A DNA stretch of 64,000 bases from Pseudoflavonifractor intestinihominis (GCF_040096055.1 NZ_JBBMFK010000022.1:1-64000); one strand, 5' to 3'; shown: positions 49,701-60,859, counted from the stretch's first letter. Program-made: numbers and translations. The notes: generated from the letters alone by a model not told the origin.

Positions 49701-52700
49701 AAGGGGGTGTAGTGGACTTCAATGCTGCGCTGGAGGTAAAAAGGCGTGTCGAAGGTCTCGTACATAAATTGCTGGATATACTCCTTGTCGATCCACGTTG
49801 CCCCCAGCCGCACCTCGATCTCGGAAGCGTCCAGGTCTTTGGGCTGGGCGGCAGTCAGGGCCTCCACGTTGACCGCAAAGGCCGAGTCCTGCTCCGCCGC
49901 CCGCTGGGCCTGGCGCAGCTTCCGGCGCACGTTGCCGGACAGGTACTCGTCCGCCGTGACGTATTGGGGCCGCTCGCCCTCCGACACCGGGCCGGGCAGG
50001 CGGAAAATCACGCCCCGCAGTTCGGCGGCCAGTTCCTCGCCGGTTTTGCCGGTGAGCTGTTCCATGTAGGCCATGTCCACGCAGGCTTTTTCAGAAATGG
50101 AGACTGCCAGGGCCTCGGAGGCCGTGTCCACGGTGGTGACGGCCTCATGGGGCTTAATCGTGCGCTTGGTGAACATATCTGCCTTGCGCTCCAACCGGCC
50201 ATCCTCGTCCAGTACTTCCAGCGCGCAGAGCAGGTAATAGCTGCTGTCATCGGCAAAGGCCAGCCGATTCGCCCGGTCATTGATAAGACCGTACTTGGCA
50301 GAGAAATCGTCATAGCGGCGGTTCAGTTCGGCCATCTGCGCCCGGATGTCGGCATCTGGCGCGGCGGCGTCCATCTCCAGGTCGATGAGCCGTTGCACAC
50401 AATCCCGCAGCCCCACCAGCCCTTTGACGCGGGCCTCGGCGGTGGCGTTCAGGTCAGGGCGCACCATGCGGCTGTTTTCCCGGAAGTACACCGCGCCGTC
50501 CACCACCGTGTAGGAGTAATTTTTCACATTGGGGTCAGCCGGGAGGGATTCGTCGATGTCCTCGCCCTCGCCCAGCTCCGGCAGCGCGGCCTCCTGATAG
50601 GTGCCGCGAATATACTTCACGGCATCGTGCAGCTGGTCGGCCAGGTCCAGCCCCTCGATGGGAACCACGGTGTAGTCCTGTTTGCCGTATTGGGTGCTTT
50701 CGGCGGTAGGGCGGCCCAGCACCATCTCCGGGTGATCCAGAAAATATTGGTTGACCGTGAAGCCTTCCTCGGTCCGGCCGGTTTGGGTCCAGTCCGGGGC
50801 GATGTCCAGCGGACGGTCCCGCTTTTGCAGAAACAGGATGTCGGACACCACATCGGTCCCGGCGTTGGCGCGAAAGGCATTGTTGGGCAGGCGGATCGCC
50901 CCCAGTAGCTCGGCCCGCTGGGCTAAATACCGGCGCACGGTGGAATCCTTGGCGTCCATTGTATAGCGGCTGGTGACGAAAGCCACCACGCCGCCCGGCC
51001 GCACTTGGTCCAGCGCCTTGGCAAAGAAGTAGTTGTGAATGTTGAAGCCCAGCTTGTTGTAGGCTTTGTCGTTCACCTGATACTGGCCGAAAGGGACGTT
51101 GCCGATGGCAAGGTCATAGAAGTCCCGCCGGTCAGTGGTCTCGAAGCCCGCTACGGTGATGTCGGCTTTGGGATAAAGCTGTTTGGCAATCCGGCCGCTG
51201 ATGGAATCCAGTTCCACGCCGTACAGACGGCTCCCGGCCATGCTCTCCGGCAGCATCCCGAAGAAGTTGCCCACGCCCATCGACGGCTCCAAAATGTTGC
51301 CGGTACGGAAGCCCATCTGCTCCACAGCCTCATAAACGGCGCGGATAACGGTGGGGCTGGTGTAGTGGGCATTGAGGGTGGAGGCCCTGGCCGCTTCGTA
51401 TTCCTCCGGGGTCAGCAGCTCCTTCAGCTCCGCATACTCGGCGGCCCACGCGGGTTTGTCCGGGTCAAAGGCATCCGCCACGCCGCCCCAGCCCACATAG
51501 CGGGACAGCACTTCCTGCTGTGCCGGCGTAGCCTGCCCGGTGGTTTCCTCCAGGTATTTCAGCAGCTTGATCGCCGCCACATTGGCCTGGTACTTGGCCT
51601 TGGGGCCGCCCTCGCCCAGATGATCGTCGGTGATGCGGAAGTTTTCGGCGTTGCGGCGCAGGTTGTCCCGGTACTCCTGATAGGCCGCCTGTTCGGCTGC
51701 CCTCTGGTTGGGGAAAGTCTGCCACTCGCCGTTGACCGGGATAGAAACCGGGTGGTCCGGCTTTTCCTCCGGCTCCGTGTCCGGCGTCGGTTCGGGCGGC
51801 GTGGGTTCCGGCCGGTCAACGTGCAGCCGTTCCACCACCACGTCATAGGGAAGTCCGTTTTTGTCGCCGGGGTAGACGGCCACCGTCTCGGAGTGGAACG
51901 CCGGTGCCTCAGCAGCTTCTTCAATGGGCTTGGCGGTTTCGGCAGGTTCTTCCACGGCGGCAGGGGCTTCCATATACGGTTCATCCTGCTCCTGCACAAA
52001 GCCGTCCAGCTGGCGGGCATATAGCCCGCGCAGCAGCGGTGCAACCTCATCCCAGCGGAAGAACAGCATGGCCAGTCGCTTCTCGTCCGCGTCCAGCACT
52101 TCCAGCTCGATGCCTTCGGGTATGGTTCGGTAGTCGGCGGTATCGCCGGTCTCCAGCTCCATCGTCTCGATGATGTCAGGATAGGCCCGGCTCAGCCACA
52201 GGGCGACCTCCCGGTTGCTCTTGCCGGTGCGCAGCAGTTCGGAAAGCTCCGCCTTGTTCGGCGCGCCGATCAGGCCGTGGGCCAGCACGTCCCGCAGGTC
52301 CTGGTCCGCCGTGTCAGGGTTGACGGGCAGGAACTCGGTGTAGAAGTCGTTGCGGTTGTCTGCCCGCAAAAGCTGCTCGAACCGCTCCCGGCTCTCGACC
52401 CGGTAGATGGGATAGCTCATGCCGGTGGGCAGCAGCTGCACCGTATCCTCCCGCAGTTCGGTAATTTGATGGGCGCGGTCATCCAGATAGACGGTATTGC
52501 CCACATTGTAAACCGGGGCGGACGGATCGTAGGCGGTGCGCTCCGGGATGGTGCCCCGGATGGCGGCATATTCCTCGTCCGACACCGTGATGTCGATCTC
52601 ATGGGTGGGTTCGCCGCTGCCAATGGTGAGGGTGTCGCCCTCGCGGGTGACGGGCTGGCCGGATAAGTCCGGCACAGGCGGCTTTGCCGCTGCCTCGGCC

Positions 52701-54367
52701 TGTTCCTCGGTTGCGACGGCCTCCACATCCCGCATGACCTGCCGGATGAATGGATCACTGTCCAGCTTTTCCGGGTCCACCACCTGGCCGTTCACGATGC
52801 CGCGCTCGGCCAGGGCCTCCCGGATGGCGATGGAGTCGATGTTGTCAAATCGGTCCTGCTCCGCCTCGGTGTAGAACCGATCTTCCTTGATGAGCTGGAC
52901 GATCCGGCGCTGCACCTTGGGCCAGGGCACGTCGCCCGCCGCGCCGTCCACCGTCACAGGCAGGGCCGGGAGATCATCGCCGTACTCCTGCCGCAGCCAG
53001 GCGGCGGTATCCTTTTCACGGGCATGGTCCTTCATGTAGCGGACAACCGCGTGCTTACTTTCAATATTGCCGTTCCATTCCTGGATGGCGGCGTCGATCT
53101 CCGCCTGGGTCAGCGCCCGGCGCACAGGTTCCGCCTGCGCAGCGGGTTTGGGCATAGAAAAAGCAGAGGGCGTTTTCACACTCTCTGCTTCGTCGATTTT
53201 ATGGATTTGTTCCGCTTCGGAGAGGAACAGGTTTAAGGTCAGCTGTTGATAAGTTCCGCCAGCAGGATCTCCTCCGCCTGGGCCTTGCAGGTGTTCATCA
53301 GGCCCACCCACTGCATGGGGTCGCTGGCTTTCAGCTGCTCCGTCGCGCCCGCTGCCTCCGCCAGCCGGGGCATCATCTGCTCCAGACGGCTGTTCGCGGT
53401 CTCGTCGATCTCCCGAAGGTGCGGGTACAGCTTCTCGCTCATCAGCAGCTGGTTGTAGAGGATGGGCCGGTGTTCCTTCAGGTACGCTTTGCGCATCCTG
53501 CCGTACTTGCCCAGGGGCTTCTCCGGCTGTTCGGACAGCTTCAGGTCGGGGATCAGGTAATCGCCGTTCCTCGTGTAAGTCAGGTTGTTTTCCATGTGTG
53601 GCACTCCTTTCCGCGCCCTTGGCGCGCTCATAGTTCTGGATGGTGACGCCGATCTGCCGCAGTACCTGCTGGTTTATCTGGCTGACCGCCGTGCCCAGCG
53701 CCCCCACGGTGGCGGGGGTGTTGAAGTCGAAGATCGCCATGAAATCCTCATGGCTGAAATACTGCTCCGGCTCCAGCCCACAGCGGGACATCAGGGCATA
53801 GGTGATGCTGACAGCGGCGGTGGATTTGAACTGGACTTCGATGTTGTACTCATCGTACTCTTCCAAAAAGGAACCGTCAACGATAGGGAGAATATCCCGC
53901 CGGTGGTCGGCCCAGTATTCCTCCGCCAGCTTGGCGGCCACATCGGCCAGCTGCTGGGCCAGGTCGCCGCCGCTCACATCATAGTTGCGTTCCAGCATCG
54001 CCATGACCGGCGCGGTGTGTTCCTCGTTCATCGTCCACAGCCAGGGGGTGCGGGAGTGTTCACGGGTGCCGGTGTCGGAAATGTCGAATACATACCGCAG
54101 TCGGGGCCGGTCCCCGGAATCATCCACCAGGGCGATGCCCTTGGACCCGCGCCGCACATACCGGCCCATGCGGTTGTTCCACAGGTCGTACTCGGCGCAG
54201 GCGGTAGCGTCCGGGCGCTGGGCGTAGATCATCAGCTGTTCATGGAACGGATATTTGTAGAGGCGGGCGGCGGTGGTGAGAAAGCCCGCCCACTCCTGCC
54301 AGCTGCCGGTGAGCTGCCGCGCCACCTGGTCGGCCATCTGCGCGTATTGTTCTGCTTTGGTTGGCAT
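46727..54367 (-). CDS. Giant ICE protein: ArdC-like, N6-methylase and SNF2-like helicase domains
   Basis: A 2546-residue protein. N-terminus (about 1-250) is ArdC/ssDNA-binding-like (EQLMIYAQRPDATACAEYDL). Residues about 258-376 are low-complexity, Pro/Gly/Arg-rich, and overlap a tnpV gene in another frame. A methylase region has EPSMGVGNFFGMLPE and IGNVPFGQY (NPPF variant, about 1090). The helicase has HEVGAGKTFEM (about 1704), FVDEAHNYKNL (about 1869), FATGTPVSNSM and QRKGRIERQGNQN (about 2226). It probably processes or protects ICE DNA during transfer. AGGAGGA precedes the ATG. The tnpV-overlapping linker may mark an insertion. Confidence 0.9.
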   Translation of the reverse strand: MPTKAEQYAQMADQVARQLTGSWQEWAGFLTTAARLYKYPFHEQLMIYAQRPDATACAEYDLWNNRMGRYVRRGSKGIALVDDSGDRPRLRYVFDISDTGTREHSRTPWLWTMNEEHTAPVMAMLERNYDVSGGDLAQQLADVAAKLAEEYWADHRRDILPIVDGSFLEEYDEYNIEVQFKSTAAVSITYALMSRCGLEPEQYFSHEDFMAIFDFNTPATVGALGTAVSQINQQVLRQIGVTIQNYERAKGAERSATHGKQPDLHEERRLPDPRPEAVRTAGEAPGQVRQDAQSVPEGTPAHPLQPAADEREAVPAPSGDRRDREQPSGADDAPAGGGSGRDGAAESQRPHAVGGPDEHLQGPGGGDPAGGTYQQLTLNLFLSEAEQIHKIDEAESVKTPSAFSMPKPAAQAEPVRRALTQAEIDAAIQEWNGNIESKHAVVRYMKDHAREKDTAAWLRQEYGDDLPALPVTVDGAAGDVPWPKVQRRIVQLIKEDRFYTEAEQDRFDNIDSIAIREALAERGIVNGQVVDPEKLDSDPFIRQVMRDVEAVATEEQAEAAAKPPVPDLSGQPVTREGDTLTIGSGEPTHEIDITVSDEEYAAIRGTIPERTAYDPSAPVYNVGNTVYLDDRAHQITELREDTVQLLPTGMSYPIYRVESRERFEQLLRADNRNDFYTEFLPVNPDTADQDLRDVLAHGLIGAPNKAELSELLRTGKSNREVALWLSRAYPDIIETMELETGDTADYRTIPEGIELEVLDADEKRLAMLFFRWDEVAPLLRGLYARQLDGFVQEQDEPYMEAPAAVEEPAETAKPIEEAAEAPAFHSETVAVYPGDKNGLPYDVVVERLHVDRPEPTPPEPTPDTEPEEKPDHPVSIPVNGEWQTFPNQRAAEQAAYQEYRDNLRRNAENFRITDDHLGEGGPKAKYQANVAAIKLLKYLEETTGQATPAQQEVLSRYVGWGGVADAFDPDKPAWAAEYAELKELLTPEEYEAARASTLNAHYTSPTVIRAVYEAVEQMGFRTGNILEPSMGVGNFFGMLPESMAGSRLYGVELDSISGRIAKQLYPKADITVAGFETTDRRDFYDLAIGNVPFGQYQVNDKAYNKLGFNIHNYFFAKALDQVRPGGVVAFVTSRYTMDAKDSTVRRYLAQRAELLGAIRLPNNAFRANAGTDVVSDILFLQKRDRPLDIAPDWTQTGRTEEGFTVNQYFLDHPEMVLGRPTAESTQYGKQDYTVVPIEGLDLADQLHDAVKYIRGTYQEAALPELGEGEDIDESLPADPNVKNYSYTVVDGAVYFRENSRMVRPDLNATAEARVKGLVGLRDCVQRLIDLEMDAAAPDADIRAQMAELNRRYDDFSAKYGLINDRANRLAFADDSSYYLLCALEVLDEDGRLERKADMFTKRTIKPHEAVTTVDTASEALAVSISEKACVDMAYMEQLTGKTGEELAAELRGVIFRLPGPVSEGERPQYVTADEYLSGNVRRKLRQAQRAAEQDSAFAVNVEALTAAQPKDLDASEIEVRLGATWIDKEYIQQFMYETFDTPFYLQRSIEVHYTPFTAEWQISGKNVVGQNNVAAYSTYGTGRANAYKILEDSLNLRDVRIYDTVEDADGKERRVLNAKETTLAAQKQQAIRDAFRDWIWRDPERRQALVRQYNEEMNATRPREYDGSHIVFGGINPAITLREHQKNAIAHVLYGGNTLLAHEVGAGKTFEMVGAAMEAKRLGLCQKSLFVVPNHLTEQWASEFLRLYPSANILVTTKKDFEKHNRKKFCARIATGDYDAIIMGHSQFEKIPISKERQERLLHEQIWEITEGIAEVEASGGERFTVKQLERTKKSLEARLEKLQAEGRKDDVVTFEQLGVDRLFVDEAHNYKNLFLYTKMRNVAGLSTTDAQKSSDMFAKCRYMDEITGSRGVIFATGTPVSNSMTELYTMQRYLQYDRLQELGMAHFDCWASRFGETVTALELAPEGTGYRARTRFSKFFNLPELMNLFKEIADIKTADQLHLPTPQVEYHNIVAQPTEQQQEMVKALSERASLVHSGTVDPSQDNMLKITSDGRKLGLDQRIINQLLPDEPGTKVNQCVNNIMQIWRDGEADKLTQLVFCDISTPQARPAKKVAKALDNPTLHALEDAVPLDEPEPAFTVYEDIRQKLIAQGVPAEQIAFIHEANTEVRKKELFSKVRTGQVRVLLGSTAKMGAGTNVQDRLVALHDLDCPWRPGDLAQRKGRIERQGNQNETVHVYRYVTEGTFDAYLWQTVENKQKFISQIMTSKSPVRSCDDVDETALSFAEIKALCAGDPRIKERMDLDVDVARLKLMKADHQSKQYRLEDQLLKTFPEEIEKNKGFIAGLEADMATLAAHPHPEDGFAGMEVRGDTLTDKENAGAALLDACKEVKGADPVPVGSYRGFTMSVSFDAFRQEYMLLLKGQMTHRATLGTDPRGNLTRIDNALSQMPQRLEAVKNQLDNLYQQQAAAKAEVGKPFPQEQELRDKSARLAELDVLLNMDGRGRPAPEAVLAKSSRPSVLEGLKRPVPPRCPEKKPKHHEQEVR
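53158..53189 (-). terminator. Terminator-like hairpin inside the giant gene, just after nested tnpV
   Basis: Minus strand AGCAGAG ... CTCTGCT followed by TTTTT, 50 bp past the nested tnpV stop. In the giant frame it is translated (around SVKTPSAFS). Confidence 0.6.
53239..53595 (-). CDS. tnpV: TnpV-like protein nested in another frame of the giant gene
   Basis: A 118-residue TnpV relative with NNLTYTRNGDYLIPDLKLSE, GKYGRMRKAYLKEHRPILYN and a C-terminal QAEEILLAELINS, clearly homologous to the TnpV at 6418-6768. GGAAAGGAG lies 8-9 bases before the ATG. It occupies a different frame of the same strand as the giant gene, whose translation here is the low-complexity linker. Protein-like conservation is therefore in the tnpV frame. 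With its ribosome binding site and following terminator it looks like a complete small cassette. Confidence 0.85.
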   Translation of the reverse strand: MENNLTYTRNGDYLIPDLKLSEQPEKPLGKYGRMRKAYLKEHRPILYNQLLMSEKLYPHLREIDETANSRLEQMMPRLAEAAGATEQLKASDPMQWVGLMNTCKAQAEEILLAELINS

Positions 54368-54393
54368 GGGATTCTGTCCTCCTTCCTGGTCTT

Positions 54394-54427
54394 ATATAAA
54401 AGCAGGGCGGCACGGTGGCCGCCCTGC
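54394..54427 (-). terminator. Terminator-like hairpin between TTRAP gene and giant gene
   Basis: Perfect 10-bp stem GCAGGGCGGC/GCCGCCCTGC, minus strand continuing TTTTATAT. It may attenuate transcription into the giant gene. Confidence 0.75.
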
Positions 54428-54443
54428 GGGTCAAAACAGTGTG

Positions 54444-54659
54444 TTATTCATCAAAATCCGGGTACAGCTCCAGCTCGTCAAACTCGGCGTCGGTCATGGC
54501 GCGCAGCTTGGCGAGGGTACTGTCGGTCAGGGCCAGCAGCTCGTCCTCGTCCGCCTGCAAGTGGCCGCGCATCTCGGTCAGGGCCTCGATGGCCCCCTGG
54601 CGGGTGCCGGGGTTGTAGATGCACAGCAGGTTGGTTTCCTCAAAAGTCAAAGCGTTCAT
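54444..54659 (-). CDS. Transposon-transfer assisting (TTRAP) family protein
   Basis: A 71-residue acidic protein starting MNALTFEETNLLCIYNPGTR, with a helical body and acidic end (ELELYPDFDE). This matches the TTRAP family of small proteins from Tn1549-like elements. It begins 1 bp after the stop of the primase-ArdC gene. Mechanism unknown. Confidence 0.8.
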   Translation of the reverse strand: MNALTFEETNLLCIYNPGTRQGAIEALTEMRGHLQADEDELLALTDSTLAKLRAMTDAEFDELELYPDFDE

Positions 54660-54660
54660 A

Positions 54661-57609
54661 TCAGATCTCCCTTTCCGCGCTCTTTTTGGGCGCTGTCTTT
54701 TTATGTTCGGGTTTGGGCTGGCTTTTCAGCTGCTCCACAACGGACTTCCGTTTTTCCGGCAACTCCCGTTGGGGCGGCTGCCGCTGGCCGTTGTTGAGAA
54801 TGCCGTCGATCATGCCGTAGTCATCCTCCACGGCCATTTCCGCATTTTTCAGCGGGTTGTCCGGCAGGAAGCCGGGAACCTCGGCAAAGCCGAAGCTGTC
54901 GCAGTAGTGACAGGATACCTTGCCGTCCCGCTTGATGGCAACGATGTCGCTGACGCTCATGGACGGGTGACGGTAGTCGGCGGGGTGTTCATTGTTGAAG
55001 CGGTAAAAAAGCTGTTCGGCAGTATCGCCCTTCAAATCGGAGGGCAGCAGCGGCGCGGTGTAGACTAGATCGTAGTTGTCCCGCTGCGCCGTCTGCCCGA
55101 TGGACTTGAGCCATTCCAGCCCCTCATAGCGGATGTCCCGCAACTCGTCGGTGTGCTTCACCTGATAAATAGCGAAGCAGTCGCCCTTGTGATCGAGGAA
55201 CGCCTGCTCCCGTTCCTGCTGGTGGTCCATGCGCTCCTTGACCTGAGCATCGAAAGCCGGGCTTTCCTCCCATTCCTCGCGGGTGACGGCGAAGATCCCG
55301 TCGTAGGCGTCCAGGTCGGTGGTATCAAAAGCCATCGCCGGATTCTCACCCTGCTGGACGATATAAACGGTCAGGTCGCGCTCCATCAGCTCATAGGCCC
55401 GCTCTTTGGAGAGGGGCAGAAGGTCCCCGTCCAGATAGCCGCTCTTTTCCAAATCGTCCTGGGTCAGCGTGGGGTCCGGCATGGGGTACTCGTCCAGGTG
55501 CTGCTCCGGGGCGTCCGGCAGCATGGTAGTTTCCGGGGCGGCGGCCTGGGCCGCTGCCTGCATCTGCTGGACAGCCGCCTCCTGCAAAGTTTCGATCATG
55601 GACAGCGGCGCATACTGAATGGATTGGCCGCCCATGTCGTGCATCTCGCAGATTTTCAGCGCGGCGGTGGACAGGGGCAGCTCCGGGGCGTCCAGCTGGC
55701 CGCCGTCCAATGCCCGCATTGTGCCCTTGTCGTAGATAGTGTAGTCATAACCGCCGTCACAGGGCTGGACGTGGAGGTACAGCCGTCCGTCCAACTCATA
55801 GAGCTTTTCCGCCTGCGCCTGGGCCTTGACCTGCTCAGCCGTCATACTGCCATCTTGAAGGGCGTTGTGCAGTTTTACACACTCGTCATAGGTTCCCGCA
55901 TAAAGTACCTCTCCGGGGATAAGGGATAAATCATCCGCAACGGTATATTCCTGGATATAGGTACTGTCTGCCGGTGAGGTACGCTCAAAATTGCTGTGGA
56001 GCTTGTAAGCATGGCGGGCGGGAGCCTGCATGGGGACCTCCGCCTCCGATGCGGCTTCCTGCTGCGGCACTGTCTGTTCCGACTGGGCGGCCAGGTCAAT
56101 ACCGCGCTCCTTGCAGATAACCTTATAGTGCCGGTCAATGTCCGCGATCAGTTCCCCGGCCGCCTTGTTGATGGTCTCCAGACTGGCCCGCAGCTCCGGT
56201 AGCTCCTTACCCTGGCTCCAGTTGGCGATGTAGCCGAAGCTGTTCTCGCCGGTCTGGATACCGTAATACTGGCAGACGGCATAGGAAATGCTCTCGGCCT
56301 CCACCTCCTCGGTGTTGCGGTCTTTCTTCTTGGGCGGCTCCTTATCACCGGCCCTGGCCGCTTCCTCCTGGGCCTTGGCGTAGTTGTGCAGCTTGCTGTG
56401 GGCGATCTCATGGACGGCGGCGGAAACGGTCTGCACCTCGCTCATGCCTGCCCGGATGGCGATGCGCTGCTGGTCCGGCGAGAAATACCCGTCCATGTTG
56501 GCGGCCATCGGCTCCACGGAGAGCGGCACCGGCGCGGACCGGCGCAGGGCCTCCATGAAAGCCTCGTAGTTCTGGACATTCCCGGACAGGGAGGACGCCA
56601 GCTCCGGCAGGGGCTTGCCGTCCGTCTGGCTCACATCAAACACCTTCACCGGGCGGAACATGGGGATCTCAACTTCCCGTTCCTCCATGACCGCCTTGCC
56701 CTCTGCATCCAGGATGGGGGCTTTGGTGTCCGGGTCCAACTTCTGTTCCTCGATCTTTTTCTTGAACGGCGTTGGCGCGATGATGGTAATACCATGCTCA
56801 CCCTTTTTCACATGGCGCTCAAACTGATTTTTCCACTTGTTATATCCGGCTACCAGCGTGGCGTCCGGCTTCTGCATATAGATGAGCATGGTGTTGTTGA
56901 CGGAATAGCGGTGGAACCGGGACATCACAGACAGGTAGCGCATATACTTTTCGCTCTCGAACAGCTCCTTGATGCCCTGTTCAATGCCCGCCGTGATTTG
57001 CTGCAACCGTTCCCGGTTGGTGGGTTTGTCAGCCATGATGTTCACTCTCCCTTCTATGGCCGAAATTTCAGCGGTGTGTTCTGCGATCCACTGGTCCTGT
57101 TCCTCGGTGCTGCTGTCGAGAAAGGTGTCCAGCAGATAGCCCATGTAGTCTTTTTTTTGGACGGCCTCCAAAAAGCGCGGGTGCGGGTCCTCGTCCGCCG
57201 TCTTGGGGGAATAGTCGGCCTCCCATTTTCGGAGCAAGTGATAGTAGTCCGTCAGGACGCGCCAGCCGTGTTCTCGTTTTTCTTTCCGCACCTGCGCCTC
57301 GGTTTTCTGCCGGACATAACTTCGCCGGATCGGGGCCTTGCTGTCATAAGAAAGGCCAAAATCCTGGGCCAGCTTTTCAGCGGCCCCCTTGGGGGACAGG
57401 TCATAGAGCCGGGCGGTGAAGTCGATCACATCGCCGTCTGCGCCGCAGCCAAAACAGTGGAAACGGGTGTCCACCTTCATGCTGGGGTGGCGGTCATCGT
57501 GGAAGGGGCAGCAGGCCATACCGCCGCGCCCCACTGCGATGCCGTAAAGCTCCGCCGCCTCTCTGGCGGTGACGGACTGTTTTACGACTTCAAAGACGCT
57601 CTCGCCCAT
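54661..57609 (-). CDS. CHC2 primase zinc finger fused to ArdC-like and metallopeptidase domains
   Basis: A 982-residue fusion. Residues about 1-75 form a CHC2 zinc finger (CCPFHDDRHPSMKVD, FHCFGCGADGDVIDF). From about 195 an ArdC-type ssDNA-binding domain follows (RFHRYSVNNTMLIYMQKPDA), then a zinc metallopeptidase motif VHEIAHSKLHNY (about 400). The C-terminal half carries helicase-associated repeats of the LPD/YodL type seen in other ICE proteins (tentative). ArdC proteins protect incoming ssDNA from restriction. The junction IEGRVNIMADKPTNRERLQQ looks like the start of a once-separate ArdC gene. Confidence 0.85.
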   Translation of the reverse strand: MGESVFEVVKQSVTAREAAELYGIAVGRGGMACCPFHDDRHPSMKVDTRFHCFGCGADGDVIDFTARLYDLSPKGAAEKLAQDFGLSYDSKAPIRRSYVRQKTEAQVRKEKREHGWRVLTDYYHLLRKWEADYSPKTADEDPHPRFLEAVQKKDYMGYLLDTFLDSSTEEQDQWIAEHTAEISAIEGRVNIMADKPTNRERLQQITAGIEQGIKELFESEKYMRYLSVMSRFHRYSVNNTMLIYMQKPDATLVAGYNKWKNQFERHVKKGEHGITIIAPTPFKKKIEEQKLDPDTKAPILDAEGKAVMEEREVEIPMFRPVKVFDVSQTDGKPLPELASSLSGNVQNYEAFMEALRRSAPVPLSVEPMAANMDGYFSPDQQRIAIRAGMSEVQTVSAAVHEIAHSKLHNYAKAQEEAARAGDKEPPKKKDRNTEEVEAESISYAVCQYYGIQTGENSFGYIANWSQGKELPELRASLETINKAAGELIADIDRHYKVICKERGIDLAAQSEQTVPQQEAASEAEVPMQAPARHAYKLHSNFERTSPADSTYIQEYTVADDLSLIPGEVLYAGTYDECVKLHNALQDGSMTAEQVKAQAQAEKLYELDGRLYLHVQPCDGGYDYTIYDKGTMRALDGGQLDAPELPLSTAALKICEMHDMGGQSIQYAPLSMIETLQEAAVQQMQAAAQAAAPETTMLPDAPEQHLDEYPMPDPTLTQDDLEKSGYLDGDLLPLSKERAYELMERDLTVYIVQQGENPAMAFDTTDLDAYDGIFAVTREEWEESPAFDAQVKERMDHQQEREQAFLDHKGDCFAIYQVKHTDELRDIRYEGLEWLKSIGQTAQRDNYDLVYTAPLLPSDLKGDTAEQLFYRFNNEHPADYRHPSMSVSDIVAIKRDGKVSCHYCDSFGFAEVPGFLPDNPLKNAEMAVEDDYGMIDGILNNGQRQPPQRELPEKRKSVVEQLKSQPKPEHKKTAPKKSAEREI

Positions 57610-57611
57610 GC

Positions 57612-57889
57612 TTACTTGCCGCCCGCTTTCGTGACGGGTGGTTTGTACCCGGCGGCCTTGGCCCGTTCGCTGGCGGCCTTGCGGCGCTCGGCGCTGTACG
57701 GCTCCCGCACCGATACGCAGCGTTTGGGCACCGTAAAGGTCTGACGGTCCTTTTTCACGATCTGGTCCGGGTATTTTTCCGCCAGCCGCCGCAGCTTTTC
57801 CAGCAGGCGCGGGTCGTGGGAATAGACCTCGGCGGTGGCCTCGGCCTGGTTGTAGAGGATAATCGTTTCCTGTTCATACAAACTCAGTT

Positions 57890-57893
<4 letters not shown>
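57612..57893 (-). CDS. Small conserved ICE hypothetical protein
   Basis: A 93-residue basic protein, MKLSLYEQETIILYNQAEAT at the start and a Lys/Arg-rich C-terminus (RRKAASERAKAAGYKPP). The middle (LLEKLRRLAEKYPDQI) is helical. It overlaps the topoisomerase stop by 4 bp and precedes the primase-ArdC gene by 2 bp. It is a regular companion of topB in these ICEs; function unknown. Confidence 0.7.
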
Positions 57894-59969
<2,076 letters not shown>

Positions 59970-59989
<20 letters not shown>

Positions 59990-60662
59990 CTTCCTCTACC
60001 TCCATTTCTTCGTTGGATTTTTTCAGTTTTCTGGAAACGCTGTTGCCATCGTCCAGAAGGCAGTCATAACCGACGTTGTAATCATAGCGGTACAGCTTTC
60101 CCAGCAGGTCGTTGATGATGACACGGCAGGCCAGCAGCACCCGCGTCTTATCCACCTGCATGAGCTGGTAACGGCGGTAATCGCTGAAATATTCCTCGCG
60201 CAGATGTGTCCGGGCGGCGGTTTCCTCCATCAGAATGTCGATCACGTCCTTGTCGCCGTCCTCTTTCGCGCCCTCGGCATAGTTCAGCATCTCCATCACC
60301 ATCGGGAAGCTCTGCTCATCCTTCGGGGCTTCCTCTTTGAGATAGCCGATCAAGGCGCAGAACAGGAACCGGGCCGCTGTCTGCTCCGGCTCGGTCAGAG
60401 CGGAAAGGGTTTCCTGCCCGCTGGGCAGAAGTTTGTTGCAGACAAAATCGTGGACCTCGCCGCGGAACAAGTGGCGGATGGCGTCGATGGACAGCGCCGG
60501 TTTGGAGGTGTCTGTATCGTCCTCCACTTTGTAGATTTCAAATTCTTCTTCGTCTGTCTTTTTGCGCACCTTGGCGAGCGCCGTGCAAACGATGTCGCCG
60601 CCAAAGTAGACGCCGAAGCAGATCAGGTCGAACACAATGAGAAATTGGATAAAATAATTCAT
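59970..60662 (-). CDS. Membrane-anchored ICE hypothetical protein
   Basis: A 230-residue protein with one N-terminal membrane segment (MNYFIQFLIVFDLICFGVYF) and a soluble, mostly helical cytoplasmic domain. GAAAGGAG precedes the ATG at 60662. It overlaps topB downstream and the Cys-rich gene upstream (ATGA). It is a conserved gene of this ICE type, probably part of the transfer apparatus, but no motif supports a specific role. Confidence 0.65.
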
Positions 60663-60859
60663 TTTGCTTTTCTCCTTTCGCGCAGCCACGCAGTCAGTTC
60701 TTTGTGGCAGAAGCCCACGCAGGGCTGGCCGGGGCGGTAGGTTCCGCAGCCATAGCAGGGGGGGCCGGGAGATAAAGAGGGAGGACGGGAAGCTGCCTTC
60801 CCGCCCTCCGGCCTGCGCGTCATCATGGGTTCATAAGGGCTGTCGGTGAACCGGGTCAT
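60659..60859 (-). CDS. Small Cys-rich ICE protein
   Basis: A 66-residue protein with a Pro-rich N-terminus and three or four cysteines (PPCYGCGTYRPGQPCVGFC) that could bind a metal, followed by a basic tail (WLRERRKAK). It overlaps both neighbours by 4 bp, the mark of a real operon gene. Function unknown. Confidence 0.6.
   Translation of the reverse strand: MTRFTDSPYEPMMTRRPEGGKAASRPPSLSPGPPCYGCGTYRPGQPCVGFCHKELTAWLRERRKAK

Noticed and set aside
48761..50908. A 715-residue rightward frame opposite the giant gene
   Set aside because: Antisense shadow of high-GC coding sequence; no recognisable domains.
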